From Alicyclobacillus sacchari (GTDB lineage Bacteria > Bacillota > Bacilli > Alicyclobacillales > Alicyclobacillaceae), in the NCBI RefSeq assembly GCF_004366795.1, contig NZ_SORF01000015.1, forward strand, positions 1 through 55,408: 55,408 bases of DNA. The letters are read 5' to 3'. Numbering within the stretch: the stretch's first letter is position 1; every line of letters starts with the position of its first letter. The notes beneath the pieces were generated by a model. The model did no database searches, had not been told where the DNA came from, and saw only the letters and a program-made list of their open reading frames with translations. Position numbers and translations under genes: made by a program. Shown here one piece after another: positions 38,198 to 46,277 of the stretch.

Positions 38198-38677
38198 ATG
38201 CAGGTTGCCGTGATCGCGGTGGGGAAACTGAAAGAACGGTACTGGCTGGAGGCGCTTCGCGAATATGAGAAGCGCCTTTCGGCATATGTCGAGCTGACGA
38301 TGCACGAAGTTCAGGATGAGCCTGTGCCGGAGCGGCTCAGCGAGGCGGACAGGCAGCAGGCCTTGGCGCGGGAGGCGGATCGCATTGAGAGGCTGTTGCG
38401 GCCGCGCGACGGCGTGATCGTCCTTGACATCGAGGGGAAACAGTTTTCGTCGGAAGCATGGAGTCAGGCGTACGCCGATCTACAGGAGCAGGGTTATGGG
38501 CGATTGGCGTTTGTGATTGGTGGATCGTGTGGTGTGCATGAACGCTTGCGAAAACTTGCGGCGATGCGGTGGAGTTTTGGGCCGATCACGCTGCCGCATC
38601 AGCTGGCCCGAGTGGTGCTGCTCGAGCAGTTATATCGTGGGATTCGGATTATGCGAGGGGAACCGTATCATAAGTGA
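38198..38677 (+). CDS. rlmH: 23S rRNA (pseudouridine1915-N3)-methyltransferase RlmH
   Basis: A 159-residue SPOUT methyltransferase with a trefoil knot. Its signatures are FVIGGSCGVHERL, the SAM-binding loop, and LPHQLARVVLLEQLYRGIRIMRGEPYHK, the invariant C-terminus. It methylates pseudouridine 1915 in helix 69. RBS GAGGACGAGAGG. It closes the conserved core block; what follows is accessory. Confidence 0.97.
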   Translation: MQVAVIAVGKLKERYWLEALREYEKRLSAYVELTMHEVQDEPVPERLSEADRQQALAREADRIERLLRPRDGVIVLDIEGKQFSSEAWSQAYADLQEQGYGRLAFVIGGSCGVHERLRKLAAMRWSFGPITLPHQLARVVLLEQLYRGIRIMRGEPYHK

Positions 38678-38720
38678 TGGTGGTTTTTTCACTTTCCTGA
38701 TAAGGCGTGGATTCATATTT

Positions 38721-39038
38721 TTACGGTACCAGGTTATTCAAATCCGGTTGCCGTTTTCTTCGTAGAACATAGAGCATGATAGCTCCAACAAGGAACGCGA
38801 CGGCATCCGCAATCACGAGTGACCACACCACCCCGTGGAAGCCATACGTACGATTCGCGATATACAATACAGGAATCAGAGTCATGCCTTGAATCACAGA
38901 CCTAGTAAATGCTGCGGTTCCCTGCGCTGTTGCTTGGAAGATATCCGTAAACAGAGAAGTAGAATGTAAAAGGCTTGCCGTAATGGCGGCTGGCGTAGCG
39001 AACCGGATCATAAGTAGATTCGGACAAAGCGTTGACTA
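38721..39038 (-). pseudogene. truncated MATE-family efflux transporter (C-terminal remnant)
   Basis: An intact frame of about 100 codons (38721-39011 from an internal ATG, plus a few codons upstream to a stop) matches only the last two or three membrane helices of a MATE exporter: ATAQGTAAFTRSVIQGMTL, IPVLYI, FHGVVWSLVIADAVAFLVGA, then a basic tail. Full MATE proteins are about 450 residues. The N-terminal three quarters are missing and no RBS precedes it, so it is a decayed remnant. Confidence 0.7.
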
Positions 39039-39236
39039 CCCATGGGAGGTCCTCGAGGCGGCTCTCTTCAAACTTACGAACCGCACTTTAATTTTGGACG
39101 AGAGAAGGGCGACGGGCCCCTTCAACGACCTACCAGTCTTGCCGCCTTGCTCTTGGCAAGTGGGATATGCCTATCGAAGACACTCAGGAGGAGTATAGAG
39201 GAATGGCATCATTCCATACGTTTTTGTCTAGAAGTA

Positions 39237-39404
39237 CTAGGGGCGAAGCGATTCTTTGCTCAATTTGCCGGACAAGCGGACAATCTCCCCATAATTCAGA
39301 CAGATGGAGGATTGAACCCAGTCTTCGCGTGTGGCCTTAGGGAGTTGATTCACGGCCGTTGACCATGTGTAATTATGTAGAAAACGAACGAAGCGCTCTT
39401 GCAT
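39237..39404 (-). CDS. short ORF (55 aa), probably the N-terminus of a decayed regulator
   Basis: ATG 39404 on the minus strand is preceded by AGGAGGG. The peptide starts MQERFVRFLHNYTWSTAV and contains SSICLNYGEIVRLSGKLSKE. It stops at 39237, but continued reading in shifted frames gives protein-like stretches (LVLLDKNVWNDAIPLY, then RHIPLAKSKAARL) up to the MATE remnant. This suggests a gene broken by frameshifts. I do not recognise the family; a regulator of the transporter is a guess from position. Confidence 0.4.
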   Translation of the reverse strand: MQERFVRFLHNYTWSTAVNQLPKATREDWVQSSICLNYGEIVRLSGKLSKESLRP

Positions 39405-39553
39405 ATGTGCCCTCCTGTTTCAAAGACGGTGTGAAAGCCTTATCAAGATGTTTCGTCAAATGCGCAGGATTGTCAATGATCAAAAGTTGATGACAGCCTC
39501 GGAGGGCAGTTTTTAGCTGTTTTCAACCATTTCAAAGCATAGAGTTGCGATCG

Positions 39554-39634
39554 TTGGCACAAGGTTTACCCGCGCAGCAGTTGTGCCAAAATTCACGGCT
39601 GGAGCGGCTGCTCAAAGACAAGTGGGCAGCCGCT
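39554..39634. terminator. two hairpins downstream of the Gln-rich gene
   Basis: AGCGGCTGC / GCAGCCGCT (39603-39611, 39626-39634), then TTGGCACAA / TTGTGCCAA (39554-39562, 39581-39589). The first begins 8 bases after the stop of the minus-strand Gln-rich gene. The rest of 39405-39641 shows nothing coding. Confidence 0.45.
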
Positions 39635-39641
39635 TTACAAA

Positions 39642-39986
39642 TCACTGATGGAACACAGAATGATTCGGCGTGTACATATGGCCGTAAGTCGGCGTGGAGA
39701 GAGAGCCTTGGTATGCAGATTGTACTTCCGCACCCAAGCGGTCGCACATTTGCTGAATGTGTTGTAGTTGTTGCATGACCATCTGGTGTCCCTGTAACGC
39801 CTGTTGGATCATTTGTGCGGCTTGGTGTTCTCGTTGTGCCAACTGTTCGAGCGTTTGGGCGTTTTGTAGTTCTTGTTGCATCATTTGTTGATACTGCATC
39901 GACGCTTGTTGGGTTTGCTGCATCAACTGCTGAGCCGTCTGCCGGCACTGGTTCAGATATGTGTACGTTGCGCTCAGAGTATCCAT
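39642..39986 (-). CDS. Gln-rich coiled-coil protein of unknown function
   Basis: A 114-residue soluble protein. Residues 10-95 are almost all helix-forming, with heptad-like spacing and about a third Gln (QQLMQQTQQAS, YQQMMQQELQN, HQMVMQQLQHIQ). The tail is Tyr/Thr/His-rich with no charge. ATG 39986 is supported by GGGGG 7 bases upstream; a TTG at 39992 is possible. The low-complexity helix hinders homology calls; spore-coat or spore-associated Gln-rich proteins of Bacillales look similar. It stands alone between a terminator and two hairpins. Confidence 0.65.
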   Translation of the reverse strand: MDTLSATYTYLNQCRQTAQQLMQQTQQASMQYQQMMQQELQNAQTLEQLAQREHQAAQMIQQALQGHQMVMQQLQHIQQMCDRLGAEVQSAYQGSLSTPTYGHMYTPNHSVFHQ

Positions 39987-40085
39987 GTCCAAGCCCCCAT
40001 TTTACGTGAATTTGGAAATCTCCAATTCGAAGGCTAGAATACCCAGTCCTCGGCGATGTATACCAACTTGCAATGCGATCGCGCT

Positions 40086-40123
40086 GAGACAAAAGGGCAC
40101 AGCGGGGGCTATGCCTCTGTGCC
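40086..40123 (-). terminator. terminator downstream of the amino acid permease
   Basis: On the minus strand GGCACAG...CTGTGCC (40123-40117 and 40102-40096) is followed by CTTTTGTCTC. It sits about 95 bases after the permease stop. The rest of 39987-40215 holds a very G+C-rich patch (40168-40200) but no gene. Confidence 0.6.
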
Positions 40124-40215
40124 GGATGAATAAGCCTGGAGTTACGCGTGAGGCCTGCACAGACAGCGGGGGGCGGGGGAGCCGCCGCGCAGTGTTCGGC
40201 CTTTACGCGGCTATG

Positions 40216-41619
40216 TTACCGTGTGGGCTCATCGCGATCGTTTCGTTTGCCGCGAAACCGCACAAGTGCGTATATCCACACAATCAACAGAAACACGACT
40301 CCGGAAAAGACCGATATGCGTGTGAGAGGCGACAGGACAATGAACACAAATGTACCGATGAGCAGAACCATGCCGACGTACGACAGAATTGGCGTGTGCG
40401 ATGCCGTGGAACGCGCGGCTGCTTCGCCCATCATGGCCGTTTTACGCCCGGTGACGTGCAACAGCAGGATGATAAACCAGGTCCACAGGGATGCGAACGC
40501 GGAGGCGCTGGTAATCCAGACATAGGCGTGGTTGGGGTTCAGATACGTAACCAGGATGCCAGCCGCAATCGCGAGCGATGTAATCCATACAGCCACATGT
40601 GGCACGTCCCTGCGGTTCAAGCGAGCCAATCCATCCGCGAGTTGTCCTTGCCGGGCCATGGCGTACAACATGCGGCTACCGCCATAAAGGCCGGTATTGC
40701 AGGAAGACAAGCCAGAACACACAATGATCAAGTTGACGAGGCCTGCCGCGATAGGGATGCCGGCGCGTGCAAACATCAGGGCATACGGACTGCCGTTATG
40801 GTGAATGAGGTAGGTCCAAGGGAACGCACAAAGCATGACGAACATGGACCCGATGTAGACGACGAGGACCCGCCAAGTCACACTGCGAAACGCGCGCTGC
40901 AACGTGTGTTTCGGGTTGGCCGTCTCCGCGGCTTCCACACCAAGTGTCTCAATGCCGCTGTAGGCCTGCACCACAAGGGACAAGGCCATGACTGCGCCTA
41001 GCCATCCGTTTGGCAGAAAGCCTCCATGTGCATACAGATTCGCGACGCCGAGTGGACTGCCTGCATGCAGCCAGGGAGTGGCCATCATCAGTAAGCCAAA
41101 TACCATAAAAACGGCGATGGCCAACGCTTTAAGCACGGCGAACCAGTATTCGATCTCGCCAAACATCCGTACAATCAGCAAATTCGACAATGTAAATAGC
41201 ACGAGTGCAATCAGCCCAGGCAACCAGGCTGGAACGCTCGGCGCCCAAAATTGAATCAACTTGCCGATGGCGGCCAGCTCCGACATCACCGTCGCTACCC
41301 AGTAAAACCACCACATGCCTGCCGTGAGAAAGCCGAGTCGATCACCCCATCGACGCTTGGCAAGCATCGCGAACGATCCGGCCGACGGATCGGCAACGGT
41401 CATCTCGCCGAGAGCGCGCATGACAATAGCCACCATGATGCCGCAAAGCAAGAAATCGAGAATCACGGAAGGACCGGCGAGTCGTACGGACACCGTGGCA
41501 CCATAAAACAATCCGACGCCAATAACGCCGCCAAAGGCGAGCATCTGCACGTGACGTGACGAGAGTGCCCGTCTTAAGTGCCTTTCGCCGCGCGATTGGT
41601 TTGCAACTTTGTTGTCCAT
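40216..41619 (-). CDS. APC-superfamily amino acid permease
   Basis: A 467-residue transporter with about 12 membrane helices. The N-terminal LSSRHVQMLAFGGVIGVGLFYG is the amino-acid/GABA permease signature (GxIGxGLF), followed by MRALGEMTVADPSAGSFA and SGIETLGVEAAETANPK, conserved in the AAT family. The exact amino acid is not readable. It precedes a divergent LysR/TDT pair but runs with lysR on the minus strand (71-base gap). RBS GGTGATGG. Confidence 0.9.
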   Translation of the reverse strand: MDNKVANQSRGERHLRRALSSRHVQMLAFGGVIGVGLFYGATVSVRLAGPSVILDFLLCGIMVAIVMRALGEMTVADPSAGSFAMLAKRRWGDRLGFLTAGMWWFYWVATVMSELAAIGKLIQFWAPSVPAWLPGLIALVLFTLSNLLIVRMFGEIEYWFAVLKALAIAVFMVFGLLMMATPWLHAGSPLGVANLYAHGGFLPNGWLGAVMALSLVVQAYSGIETLGVEAAETANPKHTLQRAFRSVTWRVLVVYIGSMFVMLCAFPWTYLIHHNGSPYALMFARAGIPIAAGLVNLIIVCSGLSSCNTGLYGGSRMLYAMARQGQLADGLARLNRRDVPHVAVWITSLAIAAGILVTYLNPNHAYVWITSASAFASLWTWFIILLLHVTGRKTAMMGEAAARSTASHTPILSYVGMVLLIGTFVFIVLSPLTRISVFSGVVFLLIVWIYALVRFRGKRNDRDEPTR

Positions 41620-41690
41620 GCCATCACCACCAGGTAGGCTGATACACTTACCCTATGGTCGGTGCAGGGACACCTGTGTAGGATTCCAGC

Positions 41691-42581
41691 CTAGGTGGAT
41701 ATCTGCCCACTCTGTAAAAATTCCCGGAACAACAAGGTCGCGCGTGTTTCAAATTCGGATCGCCGCGTAACGATCGAAAACCAGCGGGTGATCGGTTGGT
41801 GGATTGCCGGTACGATGCGCAGCGTTCCCCATGCCAGCTCTTTGCGAACGACCCAGCGCGACAGTAGTGCAATGCCGAGTCCGGCCTCCACAGATTCTTT
41901 AATGATTTGCGTGCTGTTGTACTCGGTGACAGACGTGGGAGCGATACCGAGGCGCAAAAAGAGTTGATCGACAAATTCCCGCGTGCCTGAGCCGGGTTCG
42001 CGAATCATCCAGTTGGCCGCCGCGAGATCGGCCGGAGTGACATCACCTTCCGGCGGCCACGGCGCATTCTTGGCGCATACAATGACCAACTCGTCCTCGG
42101 CAAAAGGCGTCAGTTCCACGTCGTCGTGGACGACGTCACGGCCCTCCACCACGCCGATGTCAAGATCGCGTACCGCAACGCGATGGGCAATGGTTTGCGT
42201 GTTTGCGATCTCGACGATGGGCTGAATCCTTGGGTACCGTTGGCGAAACGAGGCAATCACATGCGGGAGTACATATTCTCCGTATGTGAGGCTGGCGCCG
42301 ACACGCAATGCGCCGGACGGCTCCTCTTGGGCCTGTTCGAGCATGCGCTCCATGCGGTCGTACAGAGCGAGGATTTCCTTTGCATGTCGATATACGATCT
42401 CGCCGGCAGGGTTCAAGCGAACTCGTCGCCGTTCACGATCGAGCAGGCGCACGTCCAGCCGCTGCTCTAGTGTTTGTATGTGCTGGCTGATGGCCGGCTG
42501 GCTGATATGCAGCTTCTCGGCGGCACGCGTGAAGCTTTGTTCTTCGACGACTGTGACAAAAACAGTGAGTTGCCAATCCAC
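41691..42581 (-). CDS. LysR-family transcriptional regulator
   Basis: A 296-residue regulator. The N-terminal winged helix-turn-helix has FTRAAEKLHISQPAISQHIQTLEQRL (about 17-42), then a linker helix, and a periplasmic-binding-like effector domain (about 90-290) with VGASLTYGEYVLP. The profile is close to the CysL/YwfK group by eye. GTG start with AAGGAGGG upstream. It diverges from the TDT transporter, the usual sign that it controls that gene. Confidence 0.92.
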   Translation of the reverse strand: MDWQLTVFVTVVEEQSFTRAAEKLHISQPAISQHIQTLEQRLDVRLLDRERRRVRLNPAGEIVYRHAKEILALYDRMERMLEQAQEEPSGALRVGASLTYGEYVLPHVIASFRQRYPRIQPIVEIANTQTIAHRVAVRDLDIGVVEGRDVVHDDVELTPFAEDELVIVCAKNAPWPPEGDVTPADLAAANWMIREPGSGTREFVDQLFLRLGIAPTSVTEYNSTQIIKESVEAGLGIALLSRWVVRKELAWGTLRIVPAIHQPITRWFSIVTRRSEFETRATLLFREFLQSGQIST

Positions 42582-42609
42582 ACAACCGCCCTCCTTGCGA
42601 TGCCATCAT

Positions 42610-42624
42610 AATAAATCGCTTATT
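42610..42624. promoter_or_regulatory. probable LysR operator between lysR and the TDT gene
   Basis: AATAA-atcgc-TTATT, an interrupted palindrome of LysR type (T-N11-A), sits about 28 bases from the lysR start in the 121-base divergent region. A/T-rich promoter-like bases follow towards the transporter. Confidence 0.5.
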
Positions 42625-42702
42625 ACCTATATTGATATTATGTATTTTACCTAATGGTAAACAGGTCATACCATAAAGGAGGTTGAAATAGGAGGGGGAC
42701 TT

Positions 42703-43827
42703 ATGAAGCACATCATTCGTCAATTCGGGTTAAACTGGTTTACAACCGTGATGGGTATCGGTATTGTAGCCGCTTTGACGTACACATCCCCAGTGGAGAT
42801 CCCGTTGCAGCATGTGGTAGGAGTCATCCTGTTTGTCATGTTAAACATCGTGTTCATCCTCGCATTTGTCATGTGGCTGTTGCGCTGGCTGATGGCAACG
42901 AAAACCGCGGTGGACGATTTCCACCATCCCGGTAGAGCGCTTTTTTACGGCGCGTTTGCCATGGGTATCAACGTGCTCGGCAACGATTACTTTATCATCG
43001 GAACACATCTCGTGCCGCGTGTGCTGGCGATTCACATCAGTATGTGCATCTGGTTGGCAGGCACCGTGGCTTCGCTATTTACGGTCATCGTCATTCCGTA
43101 CCTATTGTTTACCGAACACCGAGTTGAACGCGACGAGACCGTTGCGTCTTGGCTCATTCCGTTGGTACCACCGATTGTGGCAGCAGCGACCGGCACAAAC
43201 CTCGTTCCTTACGTGGGTGGTACGGAGAAACAGTTCGCGATGATAGCCGTTATTGTTGCGATGTTTGGCGTGACATTTTTTCTGTTTATGTTGACAAGCA
43301 CCTTGGTTTATGCACGGCTGGTGTACCATCGTCGACTCAGTGGTCAGGAGGCACCAAGTCTGTGGGTGGAAATTGGTCCGATAGGCATGTCCATGGGCAC
43401 GATGTGCGGCCTGCCCACCGTAGCGAGTCATTTGTTTGGGGCTTATGCGAACACATTGCATGTACTGGCTGCCGTCTTTGCGATGGCGATGTGGGGAATT
43501 GGCCTCTGGTGGATTCTCATGTCCTCACTGCACACGCTTTTGCACTTGACCCCGCGGGGAGATGGGCTGCCATTTCACCTGGGGTGGTGGAGTTACGTAT
43601 TCCCGATTGGGAGTTTTACGAGTGGGACCTACGCGCTTGATCATCTCCTGGGGCACTCGTTTTTTGCAGTGGCGGGAGTCGCACAACTCGCCGTACTGTG
43701 GGTATGTTTTGCAGTGGTCTTTGTCCGCACCATCATTGGTACCGTCAAGGGCGATTTAGTCGCTTGGCGATCCGTACGGCAAGTGAAAACAGGCGGCGAC
43801 ATGGGTACACGAGTCAAGCAAGCTTGA
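42703..43827 (+). CDS. TDT-family transporter (TehA/SSU1/C4-dicarboxylate type)
   Basis: A 374-residue membrane protein with about ten helices. It has the family opening FGLNWFTTVMGIGIVA, conserved GTHLVPR, and paired helices through GPIGMSMGTMCGLP and LGWWSYVFPIGSFTSGTYAL, which match TehA-like channels. Members export sulfite, tellurite or dicarboxylates; the substrate here is unknown. Two Shine-Dalgarno sequences (AAAGGAGG and GGAGGGGG) lie upstream, suggesting strong translation. Divergent lysR. Confidence 0.88.
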   Translation: MKHIIRQFGLNWFTTVMGIGIVAALTYTSPVEIPLQHVVGVILFVMLNIVFILAFVMWLLRWLMATKTAVDDFHHPGRALFYGAFAMGINVLGNDYFIIGTHLVPRVLAIHISMCIWLAGTVASLFTVIVIPYLLFTEHRVERDETVASWLIPLVPPIVAAATGTNLVPYVGGTEKQFAMIAVIVAMFGVTFFLFMLTSTLVYARLVYHRRLSGQEAPSLWVEIGPIGMSMGTMCGLPTVASHLFGAYANTLHVLAAVFAMAMWGIGLWWILMSSLHTLLHLTPRGDGLPFHLGWWSYVFPIGSFTSGTYALDHLLGHSFFAVAGVAQLAVLWVCFAVVFVRTIIGTVKGDLVAWRSVRQVKTGGDMGTRVKQA

Positions 43828-43837
43828 CGCCAGCGGG

Positions 43838-43859
43838 GCGGGCTGGCTCCCCAGCCCGC
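43838..43859. terminator. hairpin between convergent TDT and SDR genes
   Basis: GCGGGCTGG-ctcc-CCAGCCCGC, a 9-base G+C-rich stem 11 bases after the TDT stop. It can serve both convergent genes; T-runs are absent. Confidence 0.5.
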
Positions 43860-43887
43860 AGCGAGAGAACGCCGCTACGCCGATTCA

Positions 43888-44649
43888 TCAAAACTCCGGA
43901 TTGCGCTTGCGGAATCCCATCCACATCTGTTGTGCCGCCTCTGCCAGTTCCTCGCGGGAGGCGTGCAATCGCCGCTCGGAATCTCCGTACCCGATTTCGA
44001 TCTCGCCGCGCTCGAGTGACGCGAAGACGCCATCTACAAACTCGTTGAGCGGCGCACCAAACGTATGTAGCCCTGGGCCGCCGAGATCGGTATTGACGGC
44101 GGGAGGCAGGATTTCGATCACGTCCACATTGGTGCCTTCGAGTTGCAAACGCAGGCTTTGCGTGAACGAGTGCAGCGCTGCTTTCGTCGCACTGTAGATG
44201 GGGGCCCAAGTTGCGGGCGCCAATGCCAATCCAGACGACACATTGACGATGGCCCCATGCGGCTGCTTTACCAAGTGTGGGAGAAGGCGCAGGGTCAGAT
44301 GAATCGGGGCATCGAAATTAATGGCGATTTCCTGATGGAAGTGTGCCCAGTCGTCGTCCGCACGCAACACGTTGACCCACTGTTGAATTCCAGCGTTGTT
44401 GATCAAAGCATTCAGGTTCGGGAATTCACGGACAAGCCAGTCGCAAAGCTCTAGACGGTCTTGTTCATTCGCTACGTCACAGACACGAGTATGAAGTGCC
44501 GGAAACTTCGCTTTCGCTTCTTCCAGCTTTTCGGCGCGGCGGCCGCAAACGATGACCTGGTTTCCGGCTTCTAAAAAGCGCTCGGCAAACGCTAGGCCGA
44601 TGCCCGACGCACCGCCTGTGATCAGGATGGTATTGCCGCTTTGCAGCAT
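43888..44649 (-). CDS. short-chain dehydrogenase/reductase (DltE-like)
   Basis: A 253-residue classical SDR with NAD(P)-binding TGGASGIG (11-18), NNAG, the catalytic Ser of VNVSSGLAL, and YSATK. PPAVNTDLGG and a C-terminal REELAEAAQQMWM resemble DltE-type enzymes. No dlt genes are nearby, so that name is only structural. ATG 44649 is 8 bases after GGGAG; the longer frame from 44709 overlaps the upstream gene. It follows the J-domain gene by 37 bases. Confidence 0.88.
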   Translation of the reverse strand: MLQSGNTILITGGASGIGLAFAERFLEAGNQVIVCGRRAEKLEEAKAKFPALHTRVCDVANEQDRLELCDWLVREFPNLNALINNAGIQQWVNVLRADDDWAHFHQEIAINFDAPIHLTLRLLPHLVKQPHGAIVNVSSGLALAPATWAPIYSATKAALHSFTQSLRLQLEGTNVDVIEILPPAVNTDLGGPGLHTFGAPLNEFVDGVFASLERGEIEIGYGDSERRLHASREELAEAAQQMWMGFRKRNPEF

Positions 44650-44686
44650 GAGGGATGCTCCCTTCCGGTCGGTGTGGAGAGCCAGG

Positions 44687-45424
44687 TCAGGCTTCGGAAT
44701 CGACACCAAGCTTCGTCAGCAGATAGAGAAGCTGCAGTGCGCCAACCATGGCGAGTCCCAATAGTACCACGAGCGCCAATTTCGATCCAAATAGCCCTGT
44801 AAAAATGGCCCCACTGATGGTCAAAGTCGTAAAAGCACCAACTCCGGCAAATGCATAGCCAAGCCAGCTCCTTTGCGCCTGCGAGGGCATCTGCCTGCCG
44901 CCAAAGCTATAGCGTCGCCAGATGGGGCCTTCCGGCTTGCCGCGATCATCCGCCTGCCTCTGCCCCTGAGCCCGTGTCTGTCGGTATTCCTTTGGCTTTT
45001 TGGCCGTCCCTTTCGCCTTTGCATCCTTTGTTTTGTTGCCCTTATTCGAAGTACAGTTTGCGTCACCTGCCGATGCGGCAAGTGACAAGTCATACTGTTC
45101 GCGCATGATTGGATCGCTCAATATGGAGAACGCCTGCGCAATTTTCCGAAATTGCCGTTCAGCAAACGCTCGATCTGGGTGTACATCTGGATGCCAAGTC
45201 TTCGCTGCGCGTCGATAAGCAGCTTTGATCTCGTTTGCCGAAGCGGCCGATGTGATACCGAGCACTTCGTAGTGAGTCAGTGCTATCGGAGATCCACACT
45301 TGCCGCAGCGACAGGTGAGGCCGATTTCGACACGAATTCGATTTGTGGTTCGACAGGATGCGCACTGTTTAAACACAACCGTATCGCCCACCCCAGACAC
45401 GCCCCTCATCCATAGCAATGGCAT
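44687..45424 (-). CDS. membrane-anchored J-domain protein with zinc ribbon
   Basis: A 245-residue protein. An N-terminal four-cysteine ribbon (CASC...CGKC, about 21-43) is followed by a J domain (about 50-112) with the HPD motif in TWHPDVHPD. A low-complexity charged linker (Lys/Arg/Gln, about 120-180) leads to two C-terminal membrane helices (about 190-210 and 217-237). It would recruit DnaK to the membrane. The exact start is unsure: the frame opens at ATG 45424, but internal starts near 45409 or after GAGGGGCG are possible. Confidence 0.72.
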   Translation of the reverse strand: MPLLWMRGVSGVGDTVVFKQCASCRTTNRIRVEIGLTCRCGKCGSPIALTHYEVLGITSAASANEIKAAYRRAAKTWHPDVHPDRAFAERQFRKIAQAFSILSDPIMREQYDLSLAASAGDANCTSNKGNKTKDAKAKGTAKKPKEYRQTRAQGQRQADDRGKPEGPIWRRYSFGGRQMPSQAQRSWLGYAFAGVGAFTTLTISGAIFTGLFGSKLALVVLLGLAMVGALQLLYLLTKLGVDSEA

Positions 45425-45482
45425 TCATATACATTGTAACACGGCACGGACAAACAACTGAAACAATTTCCACAACTGCCCC

Positions 45483-45511
45483 TTGACTCATACACCTAAA
45501 TATATTAAATA
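45483..45511 (+). promoter_or_regulatory. promoter of the efflux operon
   Basis: TTGACT (45483-45488), a 17-base spacer and TAAATA (45506-45511) in a very A/T-rich stretch. It leaves a leader of about 90 bases before the HlyD gene. The surrounding A/T repeats could be a regulator site. Confidence 0.4.
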
Positions 45512-45605
45512 TACATAGTGGTTAAATAGTACACTCTCTAAAAAGATAGCGATCGAAAAACAGCCGCAAAGGCAACGTCGGATCGCAGATACGAGGAGGA
45601 AGCGT

Positions 45606-46265
45606 ATGAACCCAGCAAACAGTTTTCGGAAGGTCATCGTCTTTAACATCATTCTATTCGTCGTTTTGGTTGCGGCGGCCATCACGGGCTACTACTTCTA
45701 CAACCAGTCGACATTGTATTTGAAGACGGACGATGCGCAAATCAGTGGCACACAAATCACCGTTGCAGCACCTGCTACCGGCAAGTTGATCAATTGGCAA
45801 GGTAACGTTGGCACGAATTTCACAAGCGGACAACAGGTAGCTGAAGTGCAGACTCAGGAAGGGAACAAGGTGGTCGATATCCCTGTCACGATGCCTGCAG
45901 CAGGAACGATTGCCCAAGATGATGCCGTCAACAATCAAATTGTCGCAGCTGGTACGCCGCTTGCCTATGCATATGACATGAGTCACCTCGACGTCGTTGC
46001 GAATGTCAAAGAGACGCTGATCGACAAGGTGAAGGTTGGCCAGCAGGTCGACGTGTATGTCGCCGGTAAGGCGGGTTCCATCAACGGCACGGTAACGCAA
46101 ATTGGCGATGCGACAGCGGGTACGTTCTCGCTTTTGCCATCGCAAAGCACGACGGCTGACTACACGCCAGTGACACAAGTTGTACCGGTGACCATCTCGC
46201 TTGGGACGACGGCTGGCAGTGGATTGGTCCCGGGAATGAGCGCGACGGTTCGCATTCATAAGTAA
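45606..46265 (+). CDS. HlyD/EmrA-family efflux adaptor
   Basis: A 219-residue membrane-fusion-like adaptor. One N-terminal helix (about 9-30) is followed by LYLKTDDAQISGTQITVAAPATGKL, the biotinyl-lipoyl-like half typical of EmrA. The helical hairpin is absent, so the protein is short, as in Gram-positive versions. A second lipoyl half and a beta-barrel end in GLVPGMSATVRIHK. RBS GAGGAGG. It lies 12 bases before the DHA2 pump. Confidence 0.9.
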   Translation: MNPANSFRKVIVFNIILFVVLVAAAITGYYFYNQSTLYLKTDDAQISGTQITVAAPATGKLINWQGNVGTNFTSGQQVAEVQTQEGNKVVDIPVTMPAAGTIAQDDAVNNQIVAAGTPLAYAYDMSHLDVVANVKETLIDKVKVGQQVDVYVAGKAGSINGTVTQIGDATAGTFSLLPSQSTTADYTPVTQVVPVTISLGTTAGSGLVPGMSATVRIHK

Positions 46266-46277
46266 GAGGTGAGCTTA

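Noticed and set aside
39961-41001. 346-codon plus-strand ORF
   Set aside because: Lies antisense to the amino acid permease. Its composition is that of a shadow frame (Arg/Gln/His-rich, no domain) and it has no RBS.
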